A DNA stretch of 8,311 nt, taken from assembly GCA_049318685.1 (NCBI GenBank), contig JBMOFW010000128.1:1-8311 (forward strand), in the 5' to 3' direction. A model generated the notes under the pieces. That model was given only the letters and a program-made list of their open reading frames with translations. It made no database searches and had not been told where the DNA came from. This DNA is from JAIXWP01 sp049318685 (GTDB lineage: Bacteria > Bacteroidota > Bacteroidia > Flavobacteriales_D > Sanyastnellaceae). The position numbers and the translations under genes are program-made. This document shows, piece by piece, positions 1 through 7,909 of this stretch; position 1 is the first letter of the stretch, and each line of letters opens with the position of its first letter.

Positions 1-3000
1 TCCAACATTATCGGAGATCTCGAATTTGCTTTCGAGAGCTTTGACGATTTCGATGAATTCGAGGAGCGTGTTAAAATGAAACATCAGCTCAAGCAAACGA
101 AATTACAATTAGGTGACCTCGCTTGGTTTGTGAGCGATCTCGAAGGCATCGACAAAACAATTTATATTTCAGGAAACATCAAGGGCAAGGTGTCCGAATT
201 GAAAGGAAAGAAAATTGAAATTCAATTTGACGATAACTCGGTTTTCAAAGGGGACTTCAGCATGGATGGCCTTCCTGAAATGAGCGAAACATTCATTTCA
301 TTGGATGTAGACAAGCTTACATCCAATAAGCGCGAACTCGAGCGTATTCCGTTGCCTCCTTTCAATGAGCAACATTTTTTACAAACTCCCGCTAATTTTG
401 ATCAACTCGGTCAAATGACCTTCGCCGGGAATTTCACTGGTTATTTACATGATTTTGTTGCTTTTGGTGAGTTGAATACATCCATTGGTGCGGTGGGCAG
501 CGATATTGCGTTCAAAGAGGATACCCTCCATGATGATTACTATTATTCGGGTAGCCTCAAAACAACCGCCTTTGATTTGGGTAAATTTTACAATGATCCC
601 AATCTGGGAGCGGTTACAGCTGATGTGAGTATCGACGGTTCGGGATTGTCTGTCGCCACGCTCGATGCCGAATTCGAAGGAGACATCGCCTCCATCAATG
701 CCAACCAATACACGTACAACAACATTCATCTCGACGGTAATTTTAGACAACGCTATTTCAGCGGCGATTTTTATATCGAAGACGAAAACGTAGAAATGCT
801 GTTTTCAGGAACAATTGATTTCAAGCAAGCTAAGCCACAGTTAAACTTTGATGCTGAAATTTTCAATGCCGATTTGAAGAAAATCAATGTGCTCAAAGAC
901 TATGAGTATTCGAGCATCAGTGGTTTGATTAGTGTAGAAAGCAAAGGACTCGACTTCGCCAATTTCGAAGGCGTCTTGGAGATCAAAGAATTGACCTATT
1001 GCGCCAAATCAAAAGATTATTATCTCGAGAATTTACGCCTCACCGCAGAGCGCCAAGGCGATCTGAAAGTGACATTAGACTCGGATATTGCCACCGCGCA
1101 GGTGGAAGGGAAATTTGATTTGAAAGAATTTGCCCCGGCAATGGAAGAAATTATCTCTGAAATTCTTCCAAGCTATCAGCCACCACAGCGAACGCACCGG
1201 GAGCAGAATTTTAACATAGATATGCAGGTGCATGATTTTACTCAAGTTTCTGAAATTTTCATACCGGAATTGCGGGTGGCCAATAACACGCGTGTCAACC
1301 TGGAGGTCAATGAACCTCAATCTTCTTTGGTCATCAACGTGGTAAGCGATAGTGTATCTTTTCAAGACAATAAAATCACCGGTTTAATTATAGATGCACA
1401 GCGGGTAGATAGTTCATTATTCATGAACATGCTCACCGATGAATTGGTCATTGGCAGCACACTCGATATGATTGATTTTTCATTGGATACAAGAACAAAT
1501 AAAGATACTATTTATACGGCATTGGCATGGGGGCGCGATGAATCAATTCACTCCGGCGACTTCAATGGAAAATTGGCGGTACGGGGATATCAAAATTTTG
1601 ATTTCATTTTTGAACGTTCCAATTTGCGTATCAATGATCAAATTTGGAGTTTGCGCCAGAAAGGTCGCGTTTCGGTTGATAGTACACAGATTGATTTCAA
1701 TCAGTTTGAAATGTCAAGCAACGGGCAGAGTATTTCTTTAGACGGCATGATTTCAGAGCGCCCGGCAGATGTGCTCAATGCGAATATCACGTCATTCGAC
1801 ATCAAGAATATCAATCCATTTATCGGAGGAGAGCCCAATTTTTACGGCATCATGAGTGGAACAGCCGCGATTCGTGATGCCTACGGTGATATGATTTTTA
1901 CCAATGATATTACGTTGTTGGATTTTAAATTGAACGACTATCTCGTTGGCGATTTGTGTGTAGAAAGTTTGTATGAAAATGCGATGAAACGATTGCGCAT
2001 TGATGGTGAGTTGGAGAAAGAAAAGTTTGTGCCGCTCAGCTTTGCAGGATACTACAAAATGAATGACGAAGAAAGTCCGCTTGATATTGTAGCCACAGTG
2101 AAAGACTTGGATTTAGCCTTTATCAACGAGTTTCTCGGCGAAGGCATTCTTGATATTCAAGGAAAAACGACCGGAACGATTTCCTTGACCGGCAAGCCCG
2201 AAGAACCTCAAATGCGAGGCACGGCCTATCTCAATAATGCAAGTATTTTTGTCGACTATCTCAACACGCGTTATAAAATAGAAGAGAAGATTGGTATCTA
2301 TCCGGATATGTTCACTTTTGACCATATCGGTATTCGCGATGAATTAAATAATCCTGGATTCTTGACGGGACAAATTTTACATAGCGCATTTAACGATTGG
2401 AATTTCGATATCATGGTTGATATGGAAACACCTATGCTCGCATTGAATACGACCGAGGAAATGAACTCGATGTATTATGGTAAAGCAATGACAACGGGCT
2501 ATGTGAATATATACGGATATGACGATCAGTTGGAGTTTGATATCAATGTGAAAACAGAGAAGGAAACTTCTTTGGCCATGCCGATGAATTCTTCCGATGA
2601 TATCACCTTTGGCAATTTTATTCACTTTATCGATAAAACAAAACCAACGGTAGAACCTCCGCTCGATTTGAGTGGCATTAAACTGAATCTCAATCTGAAT
2701 ATCACACCTGACGCGTATTTCCAGATCATTTTCGACGAGGCGATTGGTGACGTGATGCGCGGCCAAGGCCAAGGAAATCTCAACATGGTGATCAACAATC
2801 TTTCGACATTCAACATGTATGGATCGCTTGAATTGGTGAAAGGAAATTATTTGTTTACGCTAAAAAACCTGTTGAATAAAGAGTTTTCTGTTCGACCCGG
2901 GGGCACCATTTCGTGGTATGGTGATCCATTTGCGGCCGATCTCAATTTGAAAACTGTCTACAAAGTATCTGCATCGCTAAAAGATATATTAACGGATGAT

Positions 3001-3693
3001 GTGACTGGAAATTCCGGACAACGAGTGCCTATCGATTTGGTGATGAATCTATCGGGGAAAATGTTCAAACCGGCGGTAGCTTTTGATATCGAGCTTCCAA
3101 CGGTCGATGAAGTGACCAAGAGTCGCGTGCAAAGTGTGATCAGTACAGACCAAGAACGCAATCGACAAGCCTTTGCCTTGCTCGTGATGCGCAGATTTGT
3201 AAGTCCTCCCAATATCAATTCAGAGTCATCAGGCACTGGAAACGCATTGGCAGAAAACGGAACGGAATTGCTTTCTTCTCAAATATCCAATTGGCTTAGC
3301 CAAATCAGCGACGACTTTGATCTCGGCTTCAATTACCGACCGGGAGATGAAATCAGCAATGAGGAAATCGCACTGGCATTGAGTACGCAGTTGTTTAACG
3401 AACGTTTGGCCATTAGTTCAAACGTTGGTGTAAGTCGCGGTTCGTCAGCAAATCAGAATCCATCCAACCTGATCGGTGATATTCGATTGGAATATAAAAT
3501 AACTCCAGAAGGCAAGATTCGTCTTGTGGTGTACAATGAGAGCAACGACTTCCGAATGGTCAATGCACAGCAATCACCTTATACACAAGGTGTAGGCGTG
3601 GTGTACCAAGAAGAATTCGATAATTGGGAGGAATTCGTTTGTGGTTTCTCGAATCTCTTCAAAAAGAAAATAGATCAAGTAAAATGCTATTGA
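1..3693 (+). CDS. tamB: TamB-like translocation/assembly module protein, C-terminal 1230 residues (5' end outside window)
   Basis: TamB-family proteins span the periplasm as long beta-rich structures and help deliver proteins or lipids to the outer membrane, in Proteobacteria with the Omp85 protein TamA. The frame is open from base 1, with 25 codons before the first visible ATG (base 76), so that ATG is internal. Family members in Bacteroidota are usually about 1400-1700 residues, so the N-terminal membrane anchor and a few hundred residues are missing. The middle is long, beta-rich and AsmA/DUF3971-like, with repeated acidic and aromatic strands. The C-terminal TamB domain (old DUF490) is clear from about base 2760 to 3260: a GQGQGNL start, the GNYLFTLKNLLNKEF stretch, the hallmark GGTISWYGDPF (from base 2899), an IELPTVDE strand and an NRQAFALLVMRRF segment. 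It ends in a basic, aromatic tail. It is convergent with the next gene with no spacer. The family call is secure; TamA-like partnership in this organism is inferred. Confidence 0.93.
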   Translation, partial: SNIIGDLEFAFESFDDFDEFEERVKMKHQLKQTKLQLGDLAWFVSDLEGIDKTIYISGNIKGKVSELKGKKIEIQFDDNSVFKGDFSMDGLPEMSETFISLDVDKLTSNKRELERIPLPPFNEQHFLQTPANFDQLGQMTFAGNFTGYLHDFVAFGELNTSIGAVGSDIAFKEDTLHDDYYYSGSLKTTAFDLGKFYNDPNLGAVTADVSIDGSGLSVATLDAEFEGDIASINANQYTYNNIHLDGNFRQRYFSGDFYIEDENVEMLFSGTIDFKQAKPQLNFDAEIFNADLKKINVLKDYEYSSISGLISVESKGLDFANFEGVLEIKELTYCAKSKDYYLENLRLTAERQGDLKVTLDSDIATAQVEGKFDLKEFAPAMEEIISEILPSYQPPQRTHREQNFNIDMQVHDFTQVSEIFIPELRVANNTRVNLEVNEPQSSLVINVVSDSVSFQDNKITGLIIDAQRVDSSLFMNMLTDELVIGSTLDMIDFSLDTRTNKDTIYTALAWGRDESIHSGDFNGKLAVRGYQNFDFIFERSNLRINDQIWSLRQKGRVSVDSTQIDFNQFEMSSNGQSISLDGMISERPADVLNANITSFDIKNINPFIGGEPNFYGIMSGTAAIRDAYGDMIFTNDITLLDFKLNDYLVGDLCVESLYENAMKRLRIDGELEKEKFVPLSFAGYYKMNDEESPLDIVATVKDLDLAFINEFLGEGILDIQGKTTGTISLTGKPEEPQMRGTAYLNNASIFVDYLNTRYKIEEKIGIYPDMFTFDHIGIRDELNNPGFLTGQILHSAFNDWNFDIMVDMETPMLALNTTEEMNSMYYGKAMTTGYVNIYGYDDQLEFDINVKTEKETSLAMPMNSSDDITFGNFIHFIDKTKPTVEPPLDLSGIKLNLNLNITPDAYFQIIFDEAIGDVMRGQGQGNLNMVINNLSTFNMYGSLELVKGNYLFTLKNLLNKEFSVRPGGTISWYGDPFAADLNLKTVYKVSASLKDILTDDVTGNSGQRVPIDLVMNLSGKMFKPAVAFDIELPTVDEVTKSRVQSVISTDQERNRQAFALLVMRRFVSPPNINSESSGTGNALAENGTELLSSQISNWLSQISDDFDLGFNYRPGDEISNEEIALALSTQLFNERLAISSNVGVSRGSSANQNPSNLIGDIRLEYKITPEGKIRLVVYNESNDFRMVNAQQSPYTQGVGVVYQEEFDNWEEFVCGFSNLFKKKIDQVKCY

Positions 3694-4092
3694 TTACTTC
3701 TCTAAGAAGTGTTTGAGAGGTTCCCAATAAATGCGTTTCCATCCTTCTGTCAACCATCCACTGTGTTCCTCAGGAACTCCTAAGTGATTGAAGTTGATGC
3801 GAACGCCTTCGGGAGTTTTTTCCAAGTCAATATGCACCGTCGTGAAAAATCCTTTGGTAAATGATTTATGACTCCATGCTTGAACAATGCGTTGATTCGG
3901 CTCGAGATTAACGGTGTAACCAAAGCTCTCTCCATCAGTTACTTCAAATACACCTCCTACTTTACTCTCAATGTGCGCAGACATTCCTGTGAATTCTGAG
4001 TGCAACTTTTCATTGGTCAAAGCTTCATACACGCTTTCCGGGGTCGAATTGATTTCGATAACCTGAAAGATGTTGTCTGTTTTGAGTTTCAT
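3694..4092 (-). CDS. SRPBCC / AHSA1-type START-like domain protein, 132 aa
   Basis: This small cytosolic protein consists of a single SRPBCC (Bet v1/START-like) domain of the activator-of-Hsp90-ATPase-homologue type, a helix-grip fold with a hydrophobic pocket whose ligand is usually unknown. The sequence begins with a beta strand, then the typical STPESVYEALTNEKLHSEFTG segment shortened here to its key pattern (P-E-x-V-Y-x-A-L-T), a GGVFEVTDG turn, an IVQAW strand, an EGVRINFNHLGVP strand pair and the closing helix GWKRIYWEPLKHFLEK. Length and all landmarks are complete. There is no signal peptide. The ATG has a weak purine-rich GAG 7-9 bases upstream. The gene lies 123 bp downstream of the helicase on the same strand and may have its own promoter. 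Its stop codon directly abuts the tamB stop. Family assignment is firm, but no ligand or pathway can be named from sequence or context. Confidence 0.9.
   Translation of the reverse strand: MKLKTDNIFQVIEINSTPESVYEALTNEKLHSEFTGMSAHIESKVGGVFEVTDGESFGYTVNLEPNQRIVQAWSHKSFTKGFFTTVHIDLEKTPEGVRINFNHLGVPEEHSGWLTEGWKRIYWEPLKHFLEK
3696..3710. other. Hairpin at the convergent tamB / SRPBCC junction
   Basis: ACTTCT (3696-3701) and AGAAGT (3705-3710) form a perfect 6-bp inverted repeat with a 3-base loop, lying within the last codons of the SRPBCC gene and starting 3 bases after the tamB stop. No clear T run follows on either strand. Because the two genes leave no spacer, any terminator must overlap coding sequence, and this is the best candidate seen. 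It could also be chance, since the stem is short and AT-rich. Confidence 0.2.
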
Positions 4093-4124
4093 TTCTTACT
4101 CTTTTGGTGTTGTTTCGAATTATA

Positions 4125-4138
4125 CTGCTTGCAGGCAG
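4125..4138. repeat. Quasi-palindrome upstream of the SRPBCC gene
   Basis: CTGCTTGCAGGCAG is a 14-base near-palindrome: the outer four bases and the central TGCA are symmetric, and the one unmatched pair could form a G-U wobble in RNA. On the minus strand it lies immediately upstream of a TATAAT (4124 down to 4119), about 32 bp before the SRPBCC start codon. It could be an operator or a copy of a GC-rich dispersed intergenic repeat; a single copy in this window cannot decide. Confidence 0.3.
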
Positions 4139-4167
4139 GGGGCGAATGTACTGAAAACCTTTGGAAT

Positions 4168-4185
4168 ACCGATATTAAGATCGGT
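4168..4185. terminator. Small hairpin between helicase and SRPBCC genes, possible weak terminator
   Basis: ACCGAT (4168-4173) and ATCGGT (4180-4185) form a perfect 6-bp inverted repeat around a 6-base loop. On the plus strand it is followed by TTCTTTT; on the minus strand it is preceded by AAAAGAA but not followed by a T run. It lies 31 bp past the helicase stop, where a terminator for that gene might be, yet the T-rich tail suits plus-strand transcripts reading out of tamB. The stem is short, so this is a weak call. Confidence 0.3.
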
Positions 4186-4215
4186 TCTTTTGCGTCCAAT
4201 CGTTTGATAACAAAG

Positions 4216-5736
4216 CTATTGCGTCAAGTAGATACGCAATTTTTGGTTCAGCTTTCGAGTGTATTCATCCCTTAGCCATTCCAAATAACTATCGGTTGAT
4301 TTGCTTATGCAATAACTGTAATGTTTTAAACGGCTTTTAATATCGGGTTGGAGAATTTTTGCCAGTTCCAATGCTTCAAATAAATCACCGGCATTTTCAG
4401 AAATTATCGTGAAATGCTGATTGATTGATTTGTCGAGAACATCTTTGGCTTTACCTCCATTTCGAGTAATCCGAAGATATTCTTCCTTGATATCAAAATC
4501 AATGACCGGAGACTTCATGAATCGTTCGCGAACTTCATCAGGCATCTCATATTTCATTTCGCGTTCCATTGCCTCATCACTCGTGATGCTTTCGATGTAG
4601 GCGTGAGGATGTGCAAATATATCTTGCCAGTCGATGTATTGCTCCCAAAGCCCGAATCGACGAGCATTGTTTCCGAGGTCAATCACATTAAATTCGGTTT
4701 TGCCCGGAATAACGCGCGAACCGCGACCAATCATCTGGTGGTAGAGTGTTAGCGATTTTGTCGCACGATTCAAAATTATCGTCTGCACAGTGGGCTCATC
4801 AAATCCGGTCGTCAGAATGGATACCGAACTTAATATGGCATTGGGTGTCACTTTAAACCACTCCAGAATATCGCGGCGATCAGCTTCGTTGTGCGTATTA
4901 TCCAAGTGTTTACATTCATATCCCGCTTCTGCAAACATCATTTGCACCTGCTTCGAGGTGTTGATACCATTATTGAAAATCGATGTTTTGGTACCCATCG
5001 CTTTTTGCTCGTAGGCATACAACAATTTTTCTTGCATGAAAAAATTGCCGTATAGTTTCTCACTCGAACTTACAGTGTAGTCTCCGTTGATACCAATTTT
5101 CAACGAGTGCAGGCTAACGTCATAACTGTAGGTAGTGGCACGTGATAAGAAGCCTTTTTGAATGAGACTTGCGATGCTTTCCCCAACAATCAACTCGTGG
5201 TAATTCTCGTAGAGAGGCAGACGAATATTGCTCGATAGGGGCGTGGCGGTGACTCCGAGAATGATGTTGTTTTCAAACCACTTGAATAATTTTCTAAATG
5301 AATTGTAGTGGGCTTCATCGACAATCACCAATCCCACTTTTTCGATCTCAATCTTCTCATCACGCAATCGATTATTGAGCGTTTCTACCATCGCTACAAA
5401 ACAATCATAGTCATTCTGATCAGGGAGTTCCTTGACCTTGCTGATGATGATTTTGTTTTTGACGTTGAATTCATTCAACATTCTGCTCGTTTGCCCCAAC
5501 AACTCGACGCGGTGAGTAAGTATCAATACTTTCTTTCCGGTTTCGGCGATGTAGCGTTTGGCGATTTCAGAAAAGATGACGGTTTTGCCGCCCCCCGTGG
5601 GTAATTGAAAACAGAGATTGTATTTGTCCGGAAATTTACGAATACGCTCGAAAATCTTTTCAAGCGCATCATTCTGATAATCGTAGAGCTTCTTGCCTTC
5701 CTTAATCTCCAGCAGCTCTAATGGTTCGAGAGTCAT
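4216..5736 (-). CDS. Superfamily 2 DEAH-box helicase (SSL2/Res-subunit-like), 506 aa
   Basis: This is a cytosolic ATP-dependent nucleic-acid helicase or translocase of superfamily 2, of the kind often labelled 'type III restriction enzyme res subunit' or SSL2-like DNA repair helicase. All core motifs are intact: a Q-motif-like LYDYQNDAL (residues 17-25), Walker A PTGGGKT (46-52), motif Ia LTHRVELLGQ (73-82), motif II DEAH (140-143), motif III TAT (163-165), motif V LTTGFDEP (308-315) and motif VI QMIGRGSR with arginine fingers (334-341). About 160 residues follow motif VI; they are charged, probably helical, and match no domain I recognise. There is no nuclease or methyltransferase motif, and no restriction-modification partner lies next to it, so a role in DNA repair or RNA metabolism is possible but unproven. 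A good Bacteroidota promoter lies 22 bp upstream of the ATG, supporting this start. Motif-based family call is secure; substrate is unknown. Confidence 0.93.
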   Translation of the reverse strand: MTLEPLELLEIKEGKKLYDYQNDALEKIFERIRKFPDKYNLCFQLPTGGGKTVIFSEIAKRYIAETGKKVLILTHRVELLGQTSRMLNEFNVKNKIIISKVKELPDQNDYDCFVAMVETLNNRLRDEKIEIEKVGLVIVDEAHYNSFRKLFKWFENNIILGVTATPLSSNIRLPLYENYHELIVGESIASLIQKGFLSRATTYSYDVSLHSLKIGINGDYTVSSSEKLYGNFFMQEKLLYAYEQKAMGTKTSIFNNGINTSKQVQMMFAEAGYECKHLDNTHNEADRRDILEWFKVTPNAILSSVSILTTGFDEPTVQTIILNRATKSLTLYHQMIGRGSRVIPGKTEFNVIDLGNNARRFGLWEQYIDWQDIFAHPHAYIESITSDEAMEREMKYEMPDEVRERFMKSPVIDFDIKEEYLRITRNGGKAKDVLDKSINQHFTIISENAGDLFEALELAKILQPDIKSRLKHYSYCISKSTDSYLEWLRDEYTRKLNQKLRIYLTQ

Positions 5737-5758
5737 ATCAATTCCGGATAAAAACGTG

Positions 5759-5788
5759 CAAAAATAGCCCCGATCTGTACTAATTCAA
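5759..5788 (-). promoter_or_regulatory. Bacteroidota-type promoter for the helicase gene
   Basis: Read on the minus strand, TATTTTTG (5766 down to 5759) matches the Bacteroidota -7 consensus TAnnTTTG exactly. A TTG (5788 down to 5786) lies 19 bp further upstream, which fits the -33 element spacing; a second TTG at 5793-5791 gives 24 bp. The helicase ATG is 22 bp downstream, leaving a short leader of about 15-17 bases with no strong ribosome-binding site. The match is seen directly; activity is inferred. Confidence 0.6.
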
Positions 5789-5875
5789 TGCAAGTGATGT
5801 TAAGGATTATCAACACGATATCATTTTAGTCGGGCTATCAGTAGGGCAACGTTGAAAATTAATTGGTGAATTCTT

Positions 5876-5904
5876 CTGTGTTCATCAGCACTTTGGTACT
5901 TTCG
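5876..5904 (+). promoter_or_regulatory. Possible promoter for the OmpA-family / SGNH operon
   Basis: TACTTTCG (5897-5904) differs from TAnnTTTG at one base. The upstream element is weak: only a CTG at 5876-5878, 18 bp away. If real, transcription would start near 5910 and give a leader of about 35 bases to the ATG at 5946 but only about 10 to the ATG at 5919, which favours the later start. A rival reading uses GCACTTTG (5888-5895) with TTG at 5863-5865. Either is tentative. Confidence 0.3.
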
Positions 5905-5945
5905 GCTCGAATGTTGAAATGTTCAAAACAGAACCCCCAAACGAA

Positions 5946-7898
5946 ATGAGAGGAATATTATTTTCTGTTGTTATCTTATTGATCACCAGTTTGTCTGCTT
6001 TGGCGCAGAAGAAGCCTGAATACACGATCACCAATAAAAAGGCCATCAAACAATTTGAAGAAGCTGTTGCTCTCTACGATTTGCGCGACTTCAATGGCGC
6101 TTTAGGAGGACTTCGAAAAGCGGTCGATATTGAACCTCAATTTATCGAAGCTTGGTACATGATGGCGCAAGCTTACAATGATCGAGGTGAAATGGAAGCG
6201 GCTATCGAGCCCATCGAAAAAGCATTGGCGATTGACGAACGATACTACAATGAAGGTTGGCTCATGTTGGCCGAATGCTACTTCAGTTTGGGAAAATATG
6301 CTGAAGCTGAAAATGCGGCTGGCAAGTATGTAAAAATGCCACATACTACCCCGAAACTGGAAAAGCGGGGCATGTTGATTTTGTCGAGTTGCATCTTTGC
6401 AAAAAGCGCGATAGCAAGCCCTGTCAATTTCACGCCCATCAATCTGGGAAGTGCTATCAATACAGCGAGCAATGAATACTATCCCTGTATCACCGCTGAC
6501 GAATCCACTTTGTTGTTCACCCGCGAAGTTTCCGATTCTCGCTCAACCAAAGGATATCAAGAAGACTTTTACATCTCTGAGAAAACAAACGGAACATGGA
6601 GTGATGCGGTACCCGTAATGGAAATCAATACACCGATGAATGAAGGGGCACCTACTATGGGAGCAGATGGTCAAACCATCATCTTCACGGCCTGCGAAAC
6701 CGGCGACGGTCAATGGGGGGGGCAACGCCAAGGCATGGGCAGTTGTGATTTGTTTTACACTATGAAAACGGGCAACAACTGGACTCCCGCAAAAAATCTG
6801 GGTGCAGGCATCAACTCGGGCGGATGGGAATCGCAACCAAGTTTTAGTGCTGATGGAAAGACGTTGTACTTCGTTCGCGGAAAGCGCTCTCCACGTGGAT
6901 ATGTCGAACAAGACATTTGGTTTTCGTACATCATGGACAATGGGAATTGGTCGCCCGCGCAAAAAGTACCTGGTCGTGTGAATACTGACTTTGAAGAAGA
7001 AAGTGTGATGATCCATCCTGATGGACACACACTCTACTTCAGTAGCAACGGACATCCCGGCTTAGGCGGTTTGGATATTTATATGAGCCGCATGTTGCCG
7101 AATGGCGAATGGGACACTCCAATAAATCTGGGCTATCCAATCAATACATTGGCTAATGAAAATTCACTGCAAGTGACGGCGGGAGGAAAGTTGGCCCTGT
7201 TTGCGAGTGAACGTGCAGGTGGTTTTGGTGGATTGGATTTGTATTCTTTCGAATTACCCGAATTCGCTCGTCCGGCATTGGTGACCTATGTGCATGGAAT
7301 CATCAGCGACAAACTCAGTTTCAAAAAACTCGGTGCCAAATTGCAACTCATCGATCTTGAGACAGGCAAGGTGGCCGTGGAGACTTGGAGCAATGACAAA
7401 CTGGGCGATTTCTTGCTTTGCTTGCCCTCCGGAAAAGATTACGCCATGTTCGTGAGCAAAGACGGCTACTTGTTTTACAGTGGAAATTTCTCATTGAAAA
7501 ATTATACATCTCCGGTTCCTTACGAATTGAATATTCAATTGCAAAAATTGAAAGCAGGTGATCCAATTGTGCTGAACAACGTATTCTTCAATACAAATAG
7601 TTTTGATCTATTGCCATCATCGAAAGTAGAACTCGATCGCTTAGCTGATTTGCTCATGAAAAATCCAACGATCAAAGTTGAAATTGGTGGGCACACCGAT
7701 AATGTGGGCAATGATGCCGACAACTTAAAGCTTTCTGAAAACCGCGCCAAATCGGTTGTGGAATACGTTGTTTCGAAAGGAGTAGAGGCGGCACGAATTA
7801 CCGCGAAAGGGTATGGTGAAACCATGCCAACTGCTGACAATGCCACAGAAGAAGGTAGAGCGAAAAATAGAAGAACAGAACTTAAGATCGTCGAATAA
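5946..7898 (+). CDS. TPR / PD40 beta-propeller / OmpA-family outer-membrane protein with PorE-like architecture, 650 aa
   Basis: This exported envelope protein probably tethers an outer-membrane complex to peptidoglycan. Domains in order: signal peptide 1-20 with ALA before Gln21; about three TPR repeats (30-131); five PD40/WD40-like blades (near 176-193, 232-249, 293-311, 349-367, 403-422), two carrying the GGLDIY/GGLDLY signature; a carboxypeptidase-regulatory-like beta domain (445-531); and a C-terminal OmpA domain (540-649). The peptidoglycan-binding Asp585 (GHTDNVG) and Arg600 (LSENRAKSV) are 15 residues apart, as in known diaminopimelate binders. The same order is known for PorE, a type IX secretion component of Porphyromonas, but PorE is a lipoprotein and no lipobox cysteine is seen here. 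An ATG at 5919 is in frame, but it adds nine residues with two Glu before the basic start of the signal peptide, so 5946 is preferred. The next gene starts 11 bp downstream. Architecture is certain; secretion role is inferred. Confidence 0.92.
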   Translation: MRGILFSVVILLITSLSALAQKKPEYTITNKKAIKQFEEAVALYDLRDFNGALGGLRKAVDIEPQFIEAWYMMAQAYNDRGEMEAAIEPIEKALAIDERYYNEGWLMLAECYFSLGKYAEAENAAGKYVKMPHTTPKLEKRGMLILSSCIFAKSAIASPVNFTPINLGSAINTASNEYYPCITADESTLLFTREVSDSRSTKGYQEDFYISEKTNGTWSDAVPVMEINTPMNEGAPTMGADGQTIIFTACETGDGQWGGQRQGMGSCDLFYTMKTGNNWTPAKNLGAGINSGGWESQPSFSADGKTLYFVRGKRSPRGYVEQDIWFSYIMDNGNWSPAQKVPGRVNTDFEEESVMIHPDGHTLYFSSNGHPGLGGLDIYMSRMLPNGEWDTPINLGYPINTLANENSLQVTAGGKLALFASERAGGFGGLDLYSFELPEFARPALVTYVHGIISDKLSFKKLGAKLQLIDLETGKVAVETWSNDKLGDFLLCLPSGKDYAMFVSKDGYLFYSGNFSLKNYTSPVPYELNIQLQKLKAGDPIVLNNVFFNTNSFDLLPSSKVELDRLADLLMKNPTIKVEIGGHTDNVGNDADNLKLSENRAKSVVEYVVSKGVEAARITAKGYGETMPTADNATEEGRAKNRRTELKIVE

Positions 7899-7909
7899 CC
7901 GTGTTGAAA

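Larger units (their letters stand above)
5737..5945. other. Divergent intergenic region between helicase and OmpA-family genes
   Basis: This 209-bp stretch separates two genes transcribed away from each other, so it must hold promoters for both. The helicase promoter sits at its left end and a weaker candidate for the OmpA-family gene near its right end. Apart from these, no inverted repeat strong enough to name an operator, and no small gene, riboswitch or RNA gene, was recognised in it. Confidence 0.7.

Noticed and set aside
76..78. ATG at base 76 as the true start of the tamB-like gene
   Set aside because: The frame is open through 25 further codons to the window edge, those codons encode plausible TamB-like sequence, and the protein would lack its N-terminal membrane anchor.
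5591..5596. C6 run (G6 on the coding strand) in the helicase Walker A codons as a phase-variable tract
   Set aside because: Six bases is short for efficient slippage and the run is explained by the Thr-Gly-Gly codons of a conserved motif.
4216..5736. Type III restriction system
   Set aside because: The helicase resembles Res subunits only in the shared helicase core; it lacks a nuclease domain and no methyltransferase gene is adjacent.
6543..7055. Minus-strand open frame of 170 codons within the OmpA-family gene
   Set aside because: It is wholly antisense to the conserved PD40 propeller, has no promoter or start context and looks like a shadow of the codon pattern.
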